Origin: Gari tellinella
Lineage: Eukaryota; Mollusca; Bivalvia; Cardiida; Psammobiidae
Assembly: GCA_922989275.2 (NCBI GenBank)
Contig: OV277867.1
Location: 7,130,001-7,194,000, forward strand
Reading direction: 5' to 3'
Length of the DNA: 64,000 bases
The number at the start of each line of letters is the position of its first letter. Position 1 is the first letter of the stretch. Positions 1 through 9,898 of this stretch are shown here, in pieces. The notes below the pieces were generated by a model, which worked only from the letters and a program-made list of their open reading frames with translations, searched no databases and had not been told where the DNA came from. Made by a program: the position numbers and the translations under genes.

Positions 1-475
1 AACAAACATTTAGCTATGAGGTAAAGGGTTAAGTGGTCACCTATCTTCAATACAAGAAACATTTAGCTATGAGGTAAAGGGTTAAGTGGTCACCTGTCTT
101 CAATACAAGAAACATTTAGCTATGAGGTAAAGGGTTAAGTGGTCACCTGTCTTCAATACAAGAAACATTTAGCTATGAGGTAAAGGGTTAAGTGGTCACC
201 TATCTTCAATACAAGAAACATTTAGCTATGAGGTAAAGGGTTAAGTGGTCACCTGTCTTCAATACAAGAAACATTTAGCTATGAGGTAAAGGGTTAAGTG
301 GTCACCTGTCTTCAATACAAGAAACATTTAGCTATGGGGTAAAGGGTTAAGTGGTCACCTATCTTCAATACAAGAAACATTTAGCTATGAGGTAAAGGGT
401 TAAGTGGTCAACTGTCTTCAATACAAGAAACATTTAGCTATGAGGTAAAGGGTTAAGTGGTCACCTATCTTCACA
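1..475. repeat. 53-bp tandem array made from the terminus of MITE A
   Basis: Nine tandem units of 53 bp; GGGTTAA recurs with TTAA at 29, 82, 135 and every 53 bp to 453. Each unit (GTGGTCACCT at one end, GGTAAAGGGTTAA at the other) is the outer right arm of an intact A element, for example 26151-26202, from its core-border TTAA to its terminal TTAA, plus a 3-bp insertion. Units differ at few sites (CTATC or CTGTC). The array runs off the left edge; 473-545 are two decayed units. Confidence 0.93.
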
Positions 476-545
476 ATTAGAAATAGGCTATCGAGTAATG
501 AGTTAAGCGATGATCTTTCTTCAATATTGAAAACCAGCTATGGTG

Positions 546-730
546 CAGAGCTCCAGATAAGAGGGGTATTTTAAAAACTTCATTTCTGAATTAAACCCTA
601 TGGTGTCACTACTCATTAGAATCGTCTCTTCGAGACGATTCTAATGAGTAGTGACACCATAGGATTTGGTACAAAATAAGGGAGAAATTGTTGAATTTGT
701 TTGCTTTACTCTCTCTTATCTGGGGCCCTG
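546..730 (+). mobile_element. MITE E (hAT-like), inserted in decayed A-terminus sequence
   Basis: Ends CAGAGCTCCAGATAAG and CTTATCTGGGGCCCTG. The centre is a perfect hairpin, CATTAGAATCGTCTC with its complement (core 3). Flanks AGCTATGG and AGCTACGG look like a decayed 8-bp target duplication offset by two bases. Non-coding. Confidence 0.85.
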
Positions 731-989
731 AGCTACGGGAGGAAAGAGTTGAGGAAAATAAGTGACCTTGTGAGGATGAAATAGCTGTAGAATTAACATA
801 CATTGTCATATATAGATCAGCCTTAGAATACTCTTGTTGAATAGACCAATCGTGAAAGTGCTTCTTGACTTTGTTGCCAAATTGTTTGCTTCATGATTAG
901 AAGACATTTTATTCTGACAAAATAAGATGATGTTCTGCCAATGTCTGCAGGATGATATATAAATTGGCAATTGTTTATACACTTACTCA
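731..989. other. No gene or repeat recognised
   Basis: AT-rich single-copy-looking sequence with no conserved reading frame and no inverted repeat noticed. Confidence 0.5.
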
Positions 990-1089
990 GAAAAGCCTGT
1001 TTCTAGTGTAAGACATGTGACCACTTAAAGCAGGTTGAAAGTAAAGCAGACTGTACATAAAGGTGCAATCCACTTTACTTTCAGTCTTC
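990..1089 (-). mobile_element. MITE A, truncated by the next A
   Basis: Begins with the AGCCTGTTTCTAG terminus of A, then the core 2 arm CTTAAAGCAGGTTGAAAGTA and a decayed second arm. It stops where the complete A at 1090 begins. Confidence 0.7.
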
Positions 1090-1340
1090 TTAACCCGTTA
1101 CTCCATAAATATATGTTTTTACGCCTTTAATTTATTTCTCCACTGAGGAAAAAAGTTCAATTTATACAGTTATGAAAATATATGACAAGAACTATTTTCA
1201 ATATTCTAGCAGATGGTAGCTTTAAGCAGGCTGAAAGTAAAGCAGAATGCGCCCAAAGGCGCATTCAGCTTTACTTTCAACCTGCTTTAAGTGGTCACCT
1301 ATTTTCAAAACTACAATCAAGCTATGAGGTAATGGGTTAA
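1090..1340 (+). mobile_element. MITE A, complete
   Basis: TTAA at both ends (1090-1093, 1337-1340). Left part has ACTCCATAAATA and CCACTGAGGAA; the centre is the core 2 hairpin, with GAATGCGCC and GGCGCATTC flanking the loop; the right end is GCTATGAGGTAATGGG. Non-coding. Confidence 0.9.
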
Positions 1341-1344
1341 GCAA

Positions 1345-1571
1345 GCAGCCATCTGCTAGGATAAAAAAGTCTGCTTTAATTTGCATGTTATGTAATATTA
1401 TTGTCTACAACATTAATTTTGTCATCTACTGTTTTAAAATTACAATTTTCTTTTAAAAATATCAGAGTATCAAACAATTAGGAAGCCAATTAAGTTACAC
1501 GGCATATCATCTGGATCCAAACTGTTTGCCCAGGTAATTACAATTTCGCCATTAGCTTGCAAAGAGTTAAT
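1345..1571 (+). mobile_element. MITE C, decayed
   Basis: Keeps GTCTACAAC, the core 1 right arm GGATCCAAACTGTTTGC and the terminus GCTTGCAAAGAGTTAA. The left TIR is lost. Confidence 0.7.
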
Positions 1572-1583
1572 TATTTTAGTATA

Positions 1584-1788
1584 CAGTAGAACCTCTCTAT
1601 TGCGACCACTAAAAAGAAGGCTAATTGTCTGTATAAAATACAGGTGACAGCTTTAAGCAATGTGAAAATGAAACAGAAAGCTCCTGTTGGAGCTTTCTGT
1701 TTCACTTTCACATTGCTTTAAGCAGTCACCTGTTTGAAACGACTTATATTTGACAGATTTTAGTGGTCGTAATAGAGAGGTTCTACTG
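1584..1788. mobile_element. MITE H (TA target), complete
   Basis: CAGTAGAACCTCTCTATTGC at the left, with its complement at the right. TA precedes it (1582-1583) and TG follows. The centre is the H version of core 2: GAAACAGAAAGCTCC, a short loop, then GGAGCTTTCTG. Confidence 0.88.
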
Positions 1789-1975
1789 TGTATTCAAAGG
1801 GCTCATGAGAACACCTGAGTAGAATTATTGGCCTACCACAAACTGGCTAGAGGGTTTCCTCTCACCTATAACATTCTACAGTCCAAGATTATAGCGTTTG
1901 CATCCAGCCAGGAGTCATATTAATCTTCCTTTGAACAATAAATAAAGACTGCCTGCTCCAGAGTAGTAGTCTTAT

Positions 1976-2228
1976 TTAAACCTTTTACCCCATAAAATAT
2001 GCCTTTTTACGCCTTTGAATCATTCATCCACTAAAGAAAAAAGTTCCTTTTTATAAGTCATGAACATGTGTCATCAGTAATATTTTCTATATCCTATCAG
2101 ATTAAAACTTAAAGCAAGCTGAAAGTAAAGCAGAATGTGCCTTAAGGCACATTCTGCTTTACTTTAAACCTGCTTTAAATGGTCAACTATCTTCAAAAGT
2201 AGAAACAGGCTATGGGGTAATGGGTTAA
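1976..2228 (+). mobile_element. MITE A, complete
   Basis: TTAAACCTTTTACCCCATA left end, TATGGGGTAATGGGTTAA right end, core 2 hairpin at about 2113-2178 with GTGCCTTAAGGCAC at its centre. The right TTAA is shared with the next A. Confidence 0.92.
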
Positions 2229-2450
2229 AAGCCTTTTACCCCATAAAATATGCCTTTTTACGCCTTTGAATCATTTATCCACTGAAGAAAATAGTTCCAA
2301 TTCATACAACCATGAATGTGTCATAAGGAAAAAAATTGTATGTCCAAGTAGATGGTAGCTTAAAGCATTCTGAAAGTAAAGCAGAATCATGTATATGTCA
2401 CCTTAAGTGAGTTTGAGATATCAAAGTTTTACTGTTTACAATCAGACTCT
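2225..2450 (+). mobile_element. MITE A left half joined to a G-type tail
   Basis: A left arm up to the first core 2 arm (about 2386), then an abrupt change to GAGTTTGAGATATCAAAG, which resembles the right TIR of family G. Likely a deletion joint between two elements. Confidence 0.6.
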
Positions 2451-2523
2451 TTATATACAGACAACAAAATCTAACGGAATATTCATGCAGCATATGATAT
2501 AACATGACTGGGAACTGAACTAG

Positions 2524-2748
2524 TAATTCTTTGCATGCTGGGTAATTTGTTCGTCTGCAACAATTGTCGTCTTCTTTTATTCTGAAATTAGCATTTTTCA
2601 TAATTTCATTTAAAAATTCAGGGTCAGAATGGCAAACAGTTTGGATCCTGATGAGACGCCACATTATGCGGCGTCTCATCTGGATCCAAACTGTTTGCAA
2701 AGGTTATGCCTGGGCAGATATATCTGCAGCTAGCATGCACAGAGTTAA
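2524..2748 (+). mobile_element. MITE C, near complete
   Basis: CTTTGCATGCTGGGTAAT to GCATGCACAGAGTTAA. Core 1 is well preserved: GGCAAACAGTTTGGATCCTG, ATGAGACGCC, a loop, then the complement ending AAACTGTTTGC. Confidence 0.88.
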
Positions 2749-2857
2749 ATTTTATCATTCTCACAGATTTTTTGTCCGGTTCAAATATATTGTCTGCTAA
2801 AAGTCTAAAAATTATGTTTCATGTTTTGGAAACAGAAGAAAAGTTGAATAGGATTGA

Positions 2858-2932
2858 CAAACAGTTTGGATCCAGATCAGACACTGTGTAATTTGGCGTC
2901 TAATCTGGATTGAAACTGTTTAGCTAGGCAAG
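2858..2932. repeat. Solitary core 1 hairpin
   Basis: ACAAACAGTTTGGATCCAGA followed by its diverged complement (TCTGGATTGAAACTGTTT). The flanks do not match any family terminus recognised here. Confidence 0.65.
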
Positions 2933-2980
2933 TCATGCTTATAATGATAATAAAAGGTTAATACTATTCTGCACTTATTG

Positions 2981-3357
2981 AAAACAAGGCCCGTTGAAAA
3001 GGAACATTCTGCTTTACATTCACCCTTCTCTAATCCATTTCCTCATAGCCTATTTCTAAGTTTGAAGAAAAGTTCTGCTTTCATTTCAGCCTGCATTAAG
3101 ATTCCATCTACATTTCTTGCGTTACAAATTTATCATAATATAAATTTTATGACTGTATTTAGTGGAACTATTTTGTTCAGTAAAGAAATAATTTGAAGGC
3201 ATTAAAAGGTATATTTATGGAGGTATGCTAGGTTAAGCTGTCTATGCTAAGTTATAGCAAATATTATGCAATTCATGTCTGTATGAAGTGGTACTATTTC
3301 TTTAGTGGAAAAAAAGATTAAAGCTGTATTAAGGCGTATTTTTGGGTAATGGGTTAT
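2981..3357 (-). mobile_element. Decayed MITE A pieces
   Basis: Successive diverged A parts: TCCTCATAGCCTATTTCTAAG, the CATTCTGCTTTACATTC arm, GGAACTATTTTGTTCAG, then a second copy of that outer arm ending GGGTAATGGGTTA. At least two copies overlap. Confidence 0.6.
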
Positions 3358-3536
3358 GTAAGGATTGCATACATGAAATGAAATTATAGATTGTCAATAA
3401 CACCAAACTAATATTTACACATTATTGAAGTGGAACGTATTCAAACAAAATATATATCATGTGTTAAAATATAATGTCATATGTTGAACATGATGTCAGC
3501 ATTTCACTGACAAATGGGTTTATCTGTGTATTGAAC

Positions 3537-3824
3537 TCTTTGCATGCTGGGTAATTTTTTTCGTCTGCAACATTTTGTCGTCTGCTATTGTTCTAAAATA
3601 GATTTTTCTAAATTTCTTTTCAAAACATGGTCAGAGTGTCAAACAGTCAAACGCGGCGTCTCATCTGGATCCAAACTGTTTGCAAAGGCAATCACTGTTG
3701 CGGATATATCCGTGGCTATATCTCTTTGAGACGATTCTAATGAGTAGTAACACCATAGGATTTGGTGCTGTATGAGTGAAATTTTTTGAATTTGTTCAGA
3801 CTACTCCCTCTTATCTGGAGCCCT
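3537..3824 (+). mobile_element. Chimera: MITE C left part fused to the right half of MITE E
   Basis: C from CTCTTTGCATGCTGGGTAAT to about 3722 (core 1 left arm partly deleted). It runs without a gap into the second core 3 arm of E (GAGACGATTCTAATGAGTAG) and E's terminus CTTATCTGGAGCCCTG. Confidence 0.75.
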
Positions 3825-4265
3825 GCTAAATATTATTGTTGTCTGCAACAACTCATCTGCTACTGTTTAACTCTTTCCTCCCTGAAACTTGTCTAGTCCA
3901 TTTCTGACTTTTAAGGGTTGTTTATGTCAATGTTTTACATTATGACAAACAGTGAAGACCCTGATCAGAGGGCTCCTTTTGGAGCCCTCTGATCAGGGTC
4001 TTCACTGTTTGCATAGGACAAGTGTACTATTCACATGTACACTGTTTGAAAAGCACGCCTATATGCGGGACTAGGGTTCAAAGAGTTAAAAAATAGAATT
4101 TTCTAAAAATAATAATGTCAAAATAGGATGAGGGTACGTATCAACAAGTTTGGATCTTGATGAGATGCTGCATTATGCGGTGTCACGTACATCAGGATCC
4201 GAGCTGTTTGCAAAGGTAATCAAGGTTTAATTCACTGCTAGTAAAGCCTAGCATGCAAAGTGTGA
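3825..4265 (+). mobile_element. MITE C, interrupted by a B element
   Basis: C sequence TTGTCTGCAACAACTCATCT resumes after the insertion as AAATAGAATTTTCTAAA, then core 1 and a terminus GCATGCAAAG at about 4252. The C left TIR is missing. Confidence 0.75.
3867..4089 (+). mobile_element. MITE B nested in C
   Basis: TTAA duplicated at 3867-3870 and 4086-4089. Ends CTCTTTCCTCCCTGAAAC and GGGTTCAAAGAG. Central hairpin ACAGTGAAGACCCTGATC, AGAGGGCTCC, loop TTTT, complement. Confidence 0.92.
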
Positions 4266-4430
4266 ATTGAGGATTCAATCTATTTCAGTCACATACACTG
4301 ATATTGATAAAACTTGGCCTATAGCATTTAATACCAACTCTTATTGACGGTGTGAAAGGCAGGTTTAGTTAAAACAAGAAATATCTTTAAAAAAGATATT
4401 CCGTCGCAGGTTAAAGTTTTGTGTGGGGTA

Positions 4431-4675
4431 CAGTGGAGAATCTGTTATTCTTTCCCGTTTAAACGCAAACGTACGCAAACGCAAAACACTAAAACGTAGA
4501 AAAGAACAACTTTTGGACAATTCTGATATTTCATGTTTATCTTGGTGGCAAACAGTTTGGAGCCTGATCGACGCCGGGTTACCCGGCGTCTGATCTGGCT
4601 CCAAATTGTTTGCACTGCAAATAATAGTTTTAGCGTAAACAGGTTTATTGGGAAAGAATAACACATTCTCCACTG
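4431..4675 (+). mobile_element. MITE F (mariner-like), complete
   Basis: TA on both sides (4429-4430, 4676-4677). TIR CAGTGGAGAATCTGTTATTC and its complement. The centre is core 1: CAAACAGTTTGGAGCCTGAT, CGACGCCGGG, complement. Confidence 0.92.
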
Positions 4676-4677
4676 TA

Positions 4678-5090
4678 CAGTATTCACTTAACCAGAGACA
4701 AGTGTATACACCGATTCTGACTTAACATCTTTCGTAAACAGACTTTCCCACATGCTAAATTTAGAGCTTATCCACGCTAAATTTAGAAATGATGACATAG
4801 ACTGCATCTCAATGTTTTGCCAGGTTTACACTCGCAAGATTGATGTGAAAAAATAACAGAACGCCAGTCTAGGCCATTGGCCGATAAGAGTACTGCATTT
4901 CAAGCACGTGATCATTGACCAGGATTTCTGATCATTCCTGATTGGTTAAATTGTTTCATAGAGTTGCGGTCAAAATACAAAACAGACCCGTCTGCGACGG
5001 GAAAAAAAGAAAAAAGTATGAAAGCAAAGTAGTAAGCTATTGCAGGATGTTTCTGCATTTCATTCAGCCTGCCTATTAATGCAACCTCTT
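4678..5090. other. No gene recognised; single-copy-looking sequence
   Basis: Less AT-rich than its surroundings, with GATTGGTTAA at about 4940. No splice-bounded conserved frame was seen. A promoter or an intron are both possible; nothing decides. Confidence 0.4.
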
Positions 5091-5091
5091 G

Positions 5092-5342
5092 TGCTAAACT
5101 CTAAACTTTTTCAACACTTAGTATTTACTCTTGTGGGTTATTAGGTTCCCTTGTGGATCATTTTAGTTACTAAAACATGAACCAGTCTACTTGGAATTCT
5201 AGGTAGTTTAATAATTACTGTTCTACTAGACTCAGATCTAATTAATTTTAAGGGCTCCTATAGGAGCCCTCTGATCTGGGTCTATACTGTTTGCAAATGT
5301 ATTGAGTATAATTAAACAGGTCCATGGTGTTGAAAGCATTAA
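5092..5342 (+). mobile_element. MITE N, diverged
   Basis: Shares CTTGTGGGTTATTA, ACATGAACCAGTCTA, a hairpin around AGGGCTCC and CAGGTCCATGGTGTTGAAA with the copy at 10820-11050. It ends in a TTAA (5339-5342). The right core arm TCTGATCTGGGTCTATACTG is core 1 type. Confidence 0.7.
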
Positions 5343-5386
5343 ACACAAAAAGGAAACATTCATTTTCAGAGATTGGGGGTATTATT

Positions 5387-5605
5387 ATCTCTCTCCTCCC
5401 TGAAACTTTAAATGGACAATTCCAGTTTCCATTTTAGTCTAGTCGATTTCTGTCTTTTAAGAGTTGTTTTTGTCAATATTTGGCATTATGACAAATAGTG
5501 TGGACCATGATCAGAGGGCTCCTCTGCACAGGACAAGTGTACTATTCACATGTACACTGTTTGAAAAGGACGCCTATATGTGGGACTAGGGTTCAAAGGG
5601 TTTAA
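5387..5605 (+). mobile_element. MITE B with half its hairpin deleted
   Basis: Matches B to ATGATCAGAGGGCTCC, then jumps to TGCACAGGACAAGTGTAC, so the second hairpin arm is missing. Right end GGTTCAAAGGGTTTAA. Confidence 0.82.
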
Positions 5606-5706
5606 TGGAGAATTTTCTGTAATAAATGCCTTTGAAGATGAGAAGGCTCCATCCTCCCTTTTCTGTCAAAGCATAACTCTGAGAATTACTTAGCATGATG
5701 TTTGTT

Positions 5707-5958
5707 TTAACCCTTTACCTGATAGCCTATTTCTATCATTGAATATTGGTGACTTCTTAAAGCAGTTTGAAAGTAAAGCAGAATGCGCCTTAAGGCGCAT
5801 TCTGCTTTACTTTCAGCCTGCTTTAAGCTATCATGTGCTAGAATATAAAACATATTCACTATAATAGATATTCATGACTGATTAAATTGGAACTATTTCC
5901 TTCAGCGGAGGAATAAATCATATTCGCAAAAAGGCGCTTCTATTGGGGAAAGGGTTAA
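5707..5958 (-). mobile_element. MITE A, complete
   Basis: TTAACCCTTTACCTGATAGC to GGGGAAAGGGTTAA. Core 2 hairpin with centre GCGCCTTAAGGCGC (self-complementary, containing TTAA). Confidence 0.93.
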
Positions 5959-5959
5959 T

Positions 5960-6410
5960 GCTAAGTGACTGATTGTATATAATAACTATTTCACCCATGA
6001 AAGTTTTAATGGATACTTCAAATATCCAATTAAGACTAATCCATATACATGTATGACTGTTTAAGGTTATTTTCAGCAATGTATTTCAAAATAAAAAACA
6101 GTGTAGACAGGGCTCCAGATAAGAGGTAGTTTTTTCAACAAATCCCACATTTTCTCACTATTTTTAGCACCAAATCCTATGGTGTTACTACTCATTAGAA
6201 TCGTCTCTAAGAGACGATTCTAATGAGTAGTGACACCATAGGGTTTAATTCAGAAATAAAGATTTTAGTTTTTGAAAAACTACCCTTATCTGGTGCTCTG
6301 GTGTAGACCCTGATCAGAGGGCTCTACACTGTTTGCACAGTACAAATATACTCTATACAGGTGCGCTATCTGTGCAATGACAAGTATACTCGTCTCTAGG
6401 GATCAATGGA
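5960..6410. mobile_element. B/N-related MITE remnant hosting an E element
   Basis: AACAGTGTAGAC continues after the E insertion as CCTGATCAGAGGGCTCTACA, CTGTTTGCACAG, reconstituting a core 1 type hairpin. The outer arms are strongly decayed. Confidence 0.6.
6108..6300 (-). mobile_element. MITE E, nested inside a core 1 hairpin
   Basis: Ends CAGGGCTCCAGATAAGAG and CTTATCTGGTGCTCTG. The flanks carry the 8-bp duplication GTGTAGAC, as expected of hAT transposition. Core 3 hairpin at about 6191-6228. Confidence 0.9.
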
Positions 6411-6519
6411 TTAATTAGGCTTGACAGTTCAAAAATGCTTCATTTAGCCATTGCGTAATCTCAAGTGACTGATATGAGTTCATAAAGAATTAATTTGATC
6501 AGGTTTGTTTTACTACCAG

Positions 6520-6640
6520 TTGACTGTTTGAAGCAGAATAAAGGAGATTCCTGCTTTACTTTCATGTTTCTTTAAGCTGCAATCAGTCTCTATTACACTG
6601 TGAAGGGGTCTTTGAGTCATTGTAATGAAGGTTTTTTTAT
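6520..6640. mobile_element. MITE H remnant
   Basis: Decayed H core (GAAGCAGAATAAAGGAGATT, CCTGCTTTACTTTCATG, TTTAAGC). TIRs not recognisable. Confidence 0.45.
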
Positions 6641-6644
6641 TGTA

Positions 6645-7612
6645 CAGTCGAAACTCAATACTTCAAACTTGCTTTAATCGACCTTGTCAGTTTTTAGCTC
6701 ACCTGAGCTAGCTCAGGGTGAGCTTTTGCAATACTTGAATGTCCGGCGTCCGTCGTTCGTCGTTCGGCGTCCGTCGTCAACAATTTTAGTGTTTACACTC
6801 TAGAGGCCACAATATTTATCCAATCTTTCTCAAACTGGCTCAGATGGTATATTGCTATAAGAGTTCGAATGAGTTGGATTATGGTTGAAATCGGACTAAT
6901 AGGTCAATAGTAATCTACCTTTGAATTGCTGAAAATGCCATATTTAACAGTGTTTACACTCTAGAGGCCACAATATTTATCCAATCTTTCTCATACTTGC
7001 TCAGATTGTATATACATGTAACTGTAAGAGTTCGGATGAGTTCGATTATGGTTGGAATCGGACATATAGATCAAGAGTTATTTACCTTTGAACTGCTGAA
7101 AATGCCATATTTTACAGTGTTTACACTCTTGCAACTAGTTTTGAATGGATTTTGATTATACATGCACACAATGTATATAGCTATAGGTTCTCAAAGGAGT
7201 GCAATTATTGTTTAAAACTTATCATTGTGACAATAGTTATCTGCCCTTGATATACTTTGAAATGCTGGAAAAGGCTTCATTTCAGTATTCTTTAGGGTCT
7301 AGTTATCAGCCCTTGATGTACTCTACTATACTAGAATTATGAGGTTATATTCCAAAATGGTTTACATGCTATACTGCAAATTTGAATAGATTTAGATGAA
7401 AACGGGTGAAACAGAAAGGTAAAGCTATCAGGCTTCAGTACAAAAGGTGAGCGATATCAGGGCCTTCAGGCCCTCTTGTTCATAAGTCTAATTTCGAGAA
7501 CTCGATCTCTCTTATAAGTCAAACATACCCATATTTCAAAGTTAAAACGTTTTATCTTTGAAATATGGGTATGTTTGAGCTATCGCGATTTCTAAGTATT
7601 GGGTTTTGACTG
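6645..7612. mobile_element. G-related MITE split by a HINE
   Basis: Left TIR CAGTCGAAACTCAATACTTC (TA at 6643-6644) pairs with AAGTATTGGGTTTTGACTG at the right. The interior AAACATACCCATATTTCAAAG hairpin is the G core. Without the HINE it is about 180 bp. Confidence 0.8.
6693..7478 (+). mobile_element. HINE (Helentron-like), subfamily 1
   Basis: Starts TTTAGCTCACCTGAGC with a hairpin closed by GGTGAGCT, then GTCCGTCGTTCGTCG-type short repeats. Internal units of about 160 bp begin TTTACACTCTAGAGGCCACA. The 3' end has the subterminal repeat AGGTGAGCGAT, the hairpin AGGGCCTTCAGGCCCT and CTTG. It lies between T and T. No coding capacity. Confidence 0.85.
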
Positions 7613-7689
7613 TGCTTTGGTCAATACTGATTCAAAATGGAGTACAGTAAATTATGTTTTCTTCTGCCTCTCAATAATGAATATGGCAT

Positions 7690-7800
7690 TCACTATAAAC
7701 AGATTACTGTTAAATTCAGCACAAAAGTAATAGAGAAATCTCCATAAGGAGCTTTCTGCGTTACTTTCGTGCTACATTGAGCTGTTTTCCTTGTAAAAGT
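7690..7800. mobile_element. MITE H core remnant
   Basis: AGAAATCTCCATAAGGAGCT, TTCTGCGTTAC is a decayed H hairpin; TIRs are gone. Confidence 0.5.
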
Positions 7801-7839
7801 GTAAAGATTGATGATACTTAATGCAGATTTTTCTATATA

Positions 7840-8032
7840 CAGTCGAACTTCGATATCTCGAACTCGGTTATGTTGAACATACCCGTATTTCAACGTTAAA
7901 ACGTGGCTAAGCCACGTTTTAACTTTGAAATATGGGTATGTTCAACGGAACAGAGCATGAAATAATGCAGTTCATGTGTCGAACTATTGGATAGTTTGAG
8001 TTAAGCGAGTTCGAGATATCGAAGTTCGACTG
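7840..8032. mobile_element. MITE G, complete
   Basis: CAGTCGAACTTCGATATCTC with its complement at the right, both flanked by TA. Internal hairpin TTAAAACGTGGC, TAAGCCACGTTTTAA. 193 bp, pogo/Tigger-like ends. Confidence 0.9.
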
Positions 8033-8320
8033 TAGTTCAGATTCTTATCATCTCTGAATTACTAATAGACTCGAGCCTAGGAGATAGGCAGAACCTTTAG
8101 TTAGAGATAAGGTGCTTTAGCTTGCAAGGGGTAGTAAATTAGCCCTTTAATATTTGAATTCATCCATGTATACATAAATATTCCTTTTCACACTTTTAAA
8201 TATACCATACACATAGAAAAGTAGACCCCAGTTTTAGAGTCCCGATCATGACATGATTATGATTATTATGTATTTCCAGTAGCTTTCTAGATAGCTCTTT
8301 TCTAATTTTAAAGACAGGTT
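8033..8320. other. No gene or repeat recognised
   Basis: Ordinary AT-rich non-coding sequence. Confidence 0.5.
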
Positions 8321-8347
8321 ATCACTTAAAGCAGGTTGAAATCTGCT

Positions 8348-8584
8348 TTAACCCTTTCCCCCATAGAAGCGCCTTTGTTCCTCCGCTAAAGAAAATAGTT
8401 CCAATTCAATCAGTCATGAATATATATTATAGGGAATATTTTCTATATTGTAGCACATGACAGCTTAAAGCAGGCTGAAAGTAAAGCAGAATGCGCCTTA
8501 GGGCGCATTCTGCTTTACTTTCGACCTGCTTTAAGTAGTCACCTATCTTCAATTCTAGAAATAGGCTATCAGGTAATGGGTTAA
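8348..8584 (+). mobile_element. MITE A, complete, abutting an older A core fragment
   Basis: TTAACCCTTTCCCCCATAGA to ATCAGGTAATGGGTTAA. Preceded at 8325-8347 by CACTTAAAGCAGGTTGAAA, the arm of another A. Core 2 centre GCGCCTTAGGGCGC. Confidence 0.9.
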
Positions 8585-8589
8585 GCTTC

Positions 8590-8779
8590 TATCTAGACAA
8601 TTACCTCTGCCATCCATGATTTACTTCCAGTACTTCATAGCTTAAGGACAAGTGAAGAAAAAAAAGTTCCACTTTATATTTAAAGTCATGAATATAATTA
8701 TACCATAAGAAATAATTTAAACAGGCTGAAAGTAAAGCAGAATTCTCCTTAAGGCACATTCTGCTTTACTTTTATCTGC
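8590..8779 (+). mobile_element. MITE A, diverged, truncated on both sides
   Basis: GAAGAAAAAAAAGTTCCACT, ACAGGCTGAAAGTAAAGC, CCTTAAGGCACATTCTGC. The right end is cut by the next A. Confidence 0.65.
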
Positions 8780-9029
8780 TTAACCCATTACTCCATAACC
8801 TGTTTCTAGTTTTGAAGATAGGTGACCACTTAAAGCAGGTTGAAAGTAAAGCAGATCGAATGCGCCTTCACATTCTGCTTTACTTTCAGCATGCTTTAAG
8901 CTAGCATTTGCTAGAATATAGAAAATATTTATCATACATAATTCATAACTGTATGAATTGGAACTATTTTCTTCAGTGGAGGAATGAATAAAAGGTGTAA
9001 AAAGGCATGTTTATGGGGGAATGGGTTAA
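8780..9029 (-). mobile_element. MITE A, complete
   Basis: TTAACCCATTACTCCATAAC to GGGGGAATGGGTTAA; hairpin loop altered to GATCGAATGCGCCTTC. Followed to 9092 by a further A terminus fragment ending GTAAAGGGTTAA. Confidence 0.9.
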
Positions 9030-9186
9030 TGCTTAAGGTAGTTACTTGTCTTAGATTCAAAACTAGAAACAGACTGTGTGGTAAAGGGTTAAACCTACAA
9101 GTACTATAAACAGAACGTAGGAAAGAGTGCAGACATGCATAACACTCACTAATGAAAGTAAGAAAATATTTTCCTGGAGGATTATA

Positions 9187-9316
9187 CAGGGCTCCAGATA
9201 AGAGGGAGTAAACTGCAGAAATCCAACATTTTCTCACTTATTTCAGTATCAAATCCTATGGTATTACTACTCATTAGATTTTAGTTTTTGAAATACCCCC
9301 CTTATCTGGAGCCCTG
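9187..9316 (-). mobile_element. MITE E with half its hairpin deleted
   Basis: Both TIRs intact (CAGGGCTCCAGATAAGAG, CTTATCTGGAGCCCTG), but one core 3 arm is missing after ACTACTCATTAG. 130 bp instead of about 190. Confidence 0.85.
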
Positions 9317-9317
9317 A

Positions 9318-9420
9318 GGATACTGCACAGACTCTACAAGATAGATGATGTAAGAAAACAGTGCAGACCCATCAGGAACTATCTGATCTGGGTCTGCAGT
9401 GTTTGCAGTAAGTGTCAATA
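9318..9420. repeat. Core 1 type hairpin remnant
   Basis: AACAGTGCAGACCCATCAGG, then TGATCTGGGTCTGCAGTGTT: B/N-type arms with family ends too decayed to assign. Confidence 0.55.
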
Positions 9421-9421
9421 C

Positions 9422-9614
9422 CAGAGCTCCAGATAAGGGTAGTTTTTCAAAAACTAAAATCTTTATTTCTGAATTAAACCCTATGGTGTCACTACTCATT
9501 AGAATCGTCTCTTCAAGACGATTCTAATGAGTAGTAACACCATAGGATTTGGTGCTAAAATGAGTGAGAAAATGTTGGATTTGTTGAAATAACTACCTCT
9601 TATCTGGAGCCCTG
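9422..9614 (+). mobile_element. MITE E, complete
   Basis: CAGAGCTCCAGATAAGGGTA to CTTATCTGGAGCCCTG, 193 bp. Core 3 hairpin with loop TTCA. Confidence 0.92.
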
Positions 9615-9618
9615 AATA

Positions 9619-9867
9619 CAGTGGAGCATGCAGACATTATTTTTTCACATAAAATGCATTATGCTAAAATTATTATTTCCATTGCAAATAGTTTGTAACC
9701 CGGCGTCCGATCAGGCTCCAAACTGTTTGCCACTGTCATTAAAATGAATACATGTAGTCAGAATTTTCAAAACGTCATTTTCTATATTTTATTGCAATGT
9801 ATTTGCTCTTTGTTTGCATTTAAAGGTTTACCCATTTAAACAGGAAAGAATAAAGTCTTCTCCGCTG
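9619..9867 (-). mobile_element. MITE F, decayed
   Basis: CAGTGGAGCATGCAG left end, TCTTCTCCGCTG right end. GCAAATAGTTTG, AACCCGGCGTCCGATCAGG, CTCCAAACTGTTTGCC is a shortened core 1. Confidence 0.75.
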
Positions 9868-9898
9868 TACATGTGAATAAAAGGAGAAAGGTTAATTC

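Noticed and set aside
1..475. CRISPR-like repeat array
   Set aside because: Units are contiguous 53-bp copies without spacers, in a eukaryotic MITE landscape. The 32-bp array at 57119-57446 was rejected for the same reason.
4678..5090. Promoter of the PLCL gene (GATTGGTTAA, CACGTG)
   Set aside because: Single motifs of this size are expected by chance and no first exon was identified nearby.
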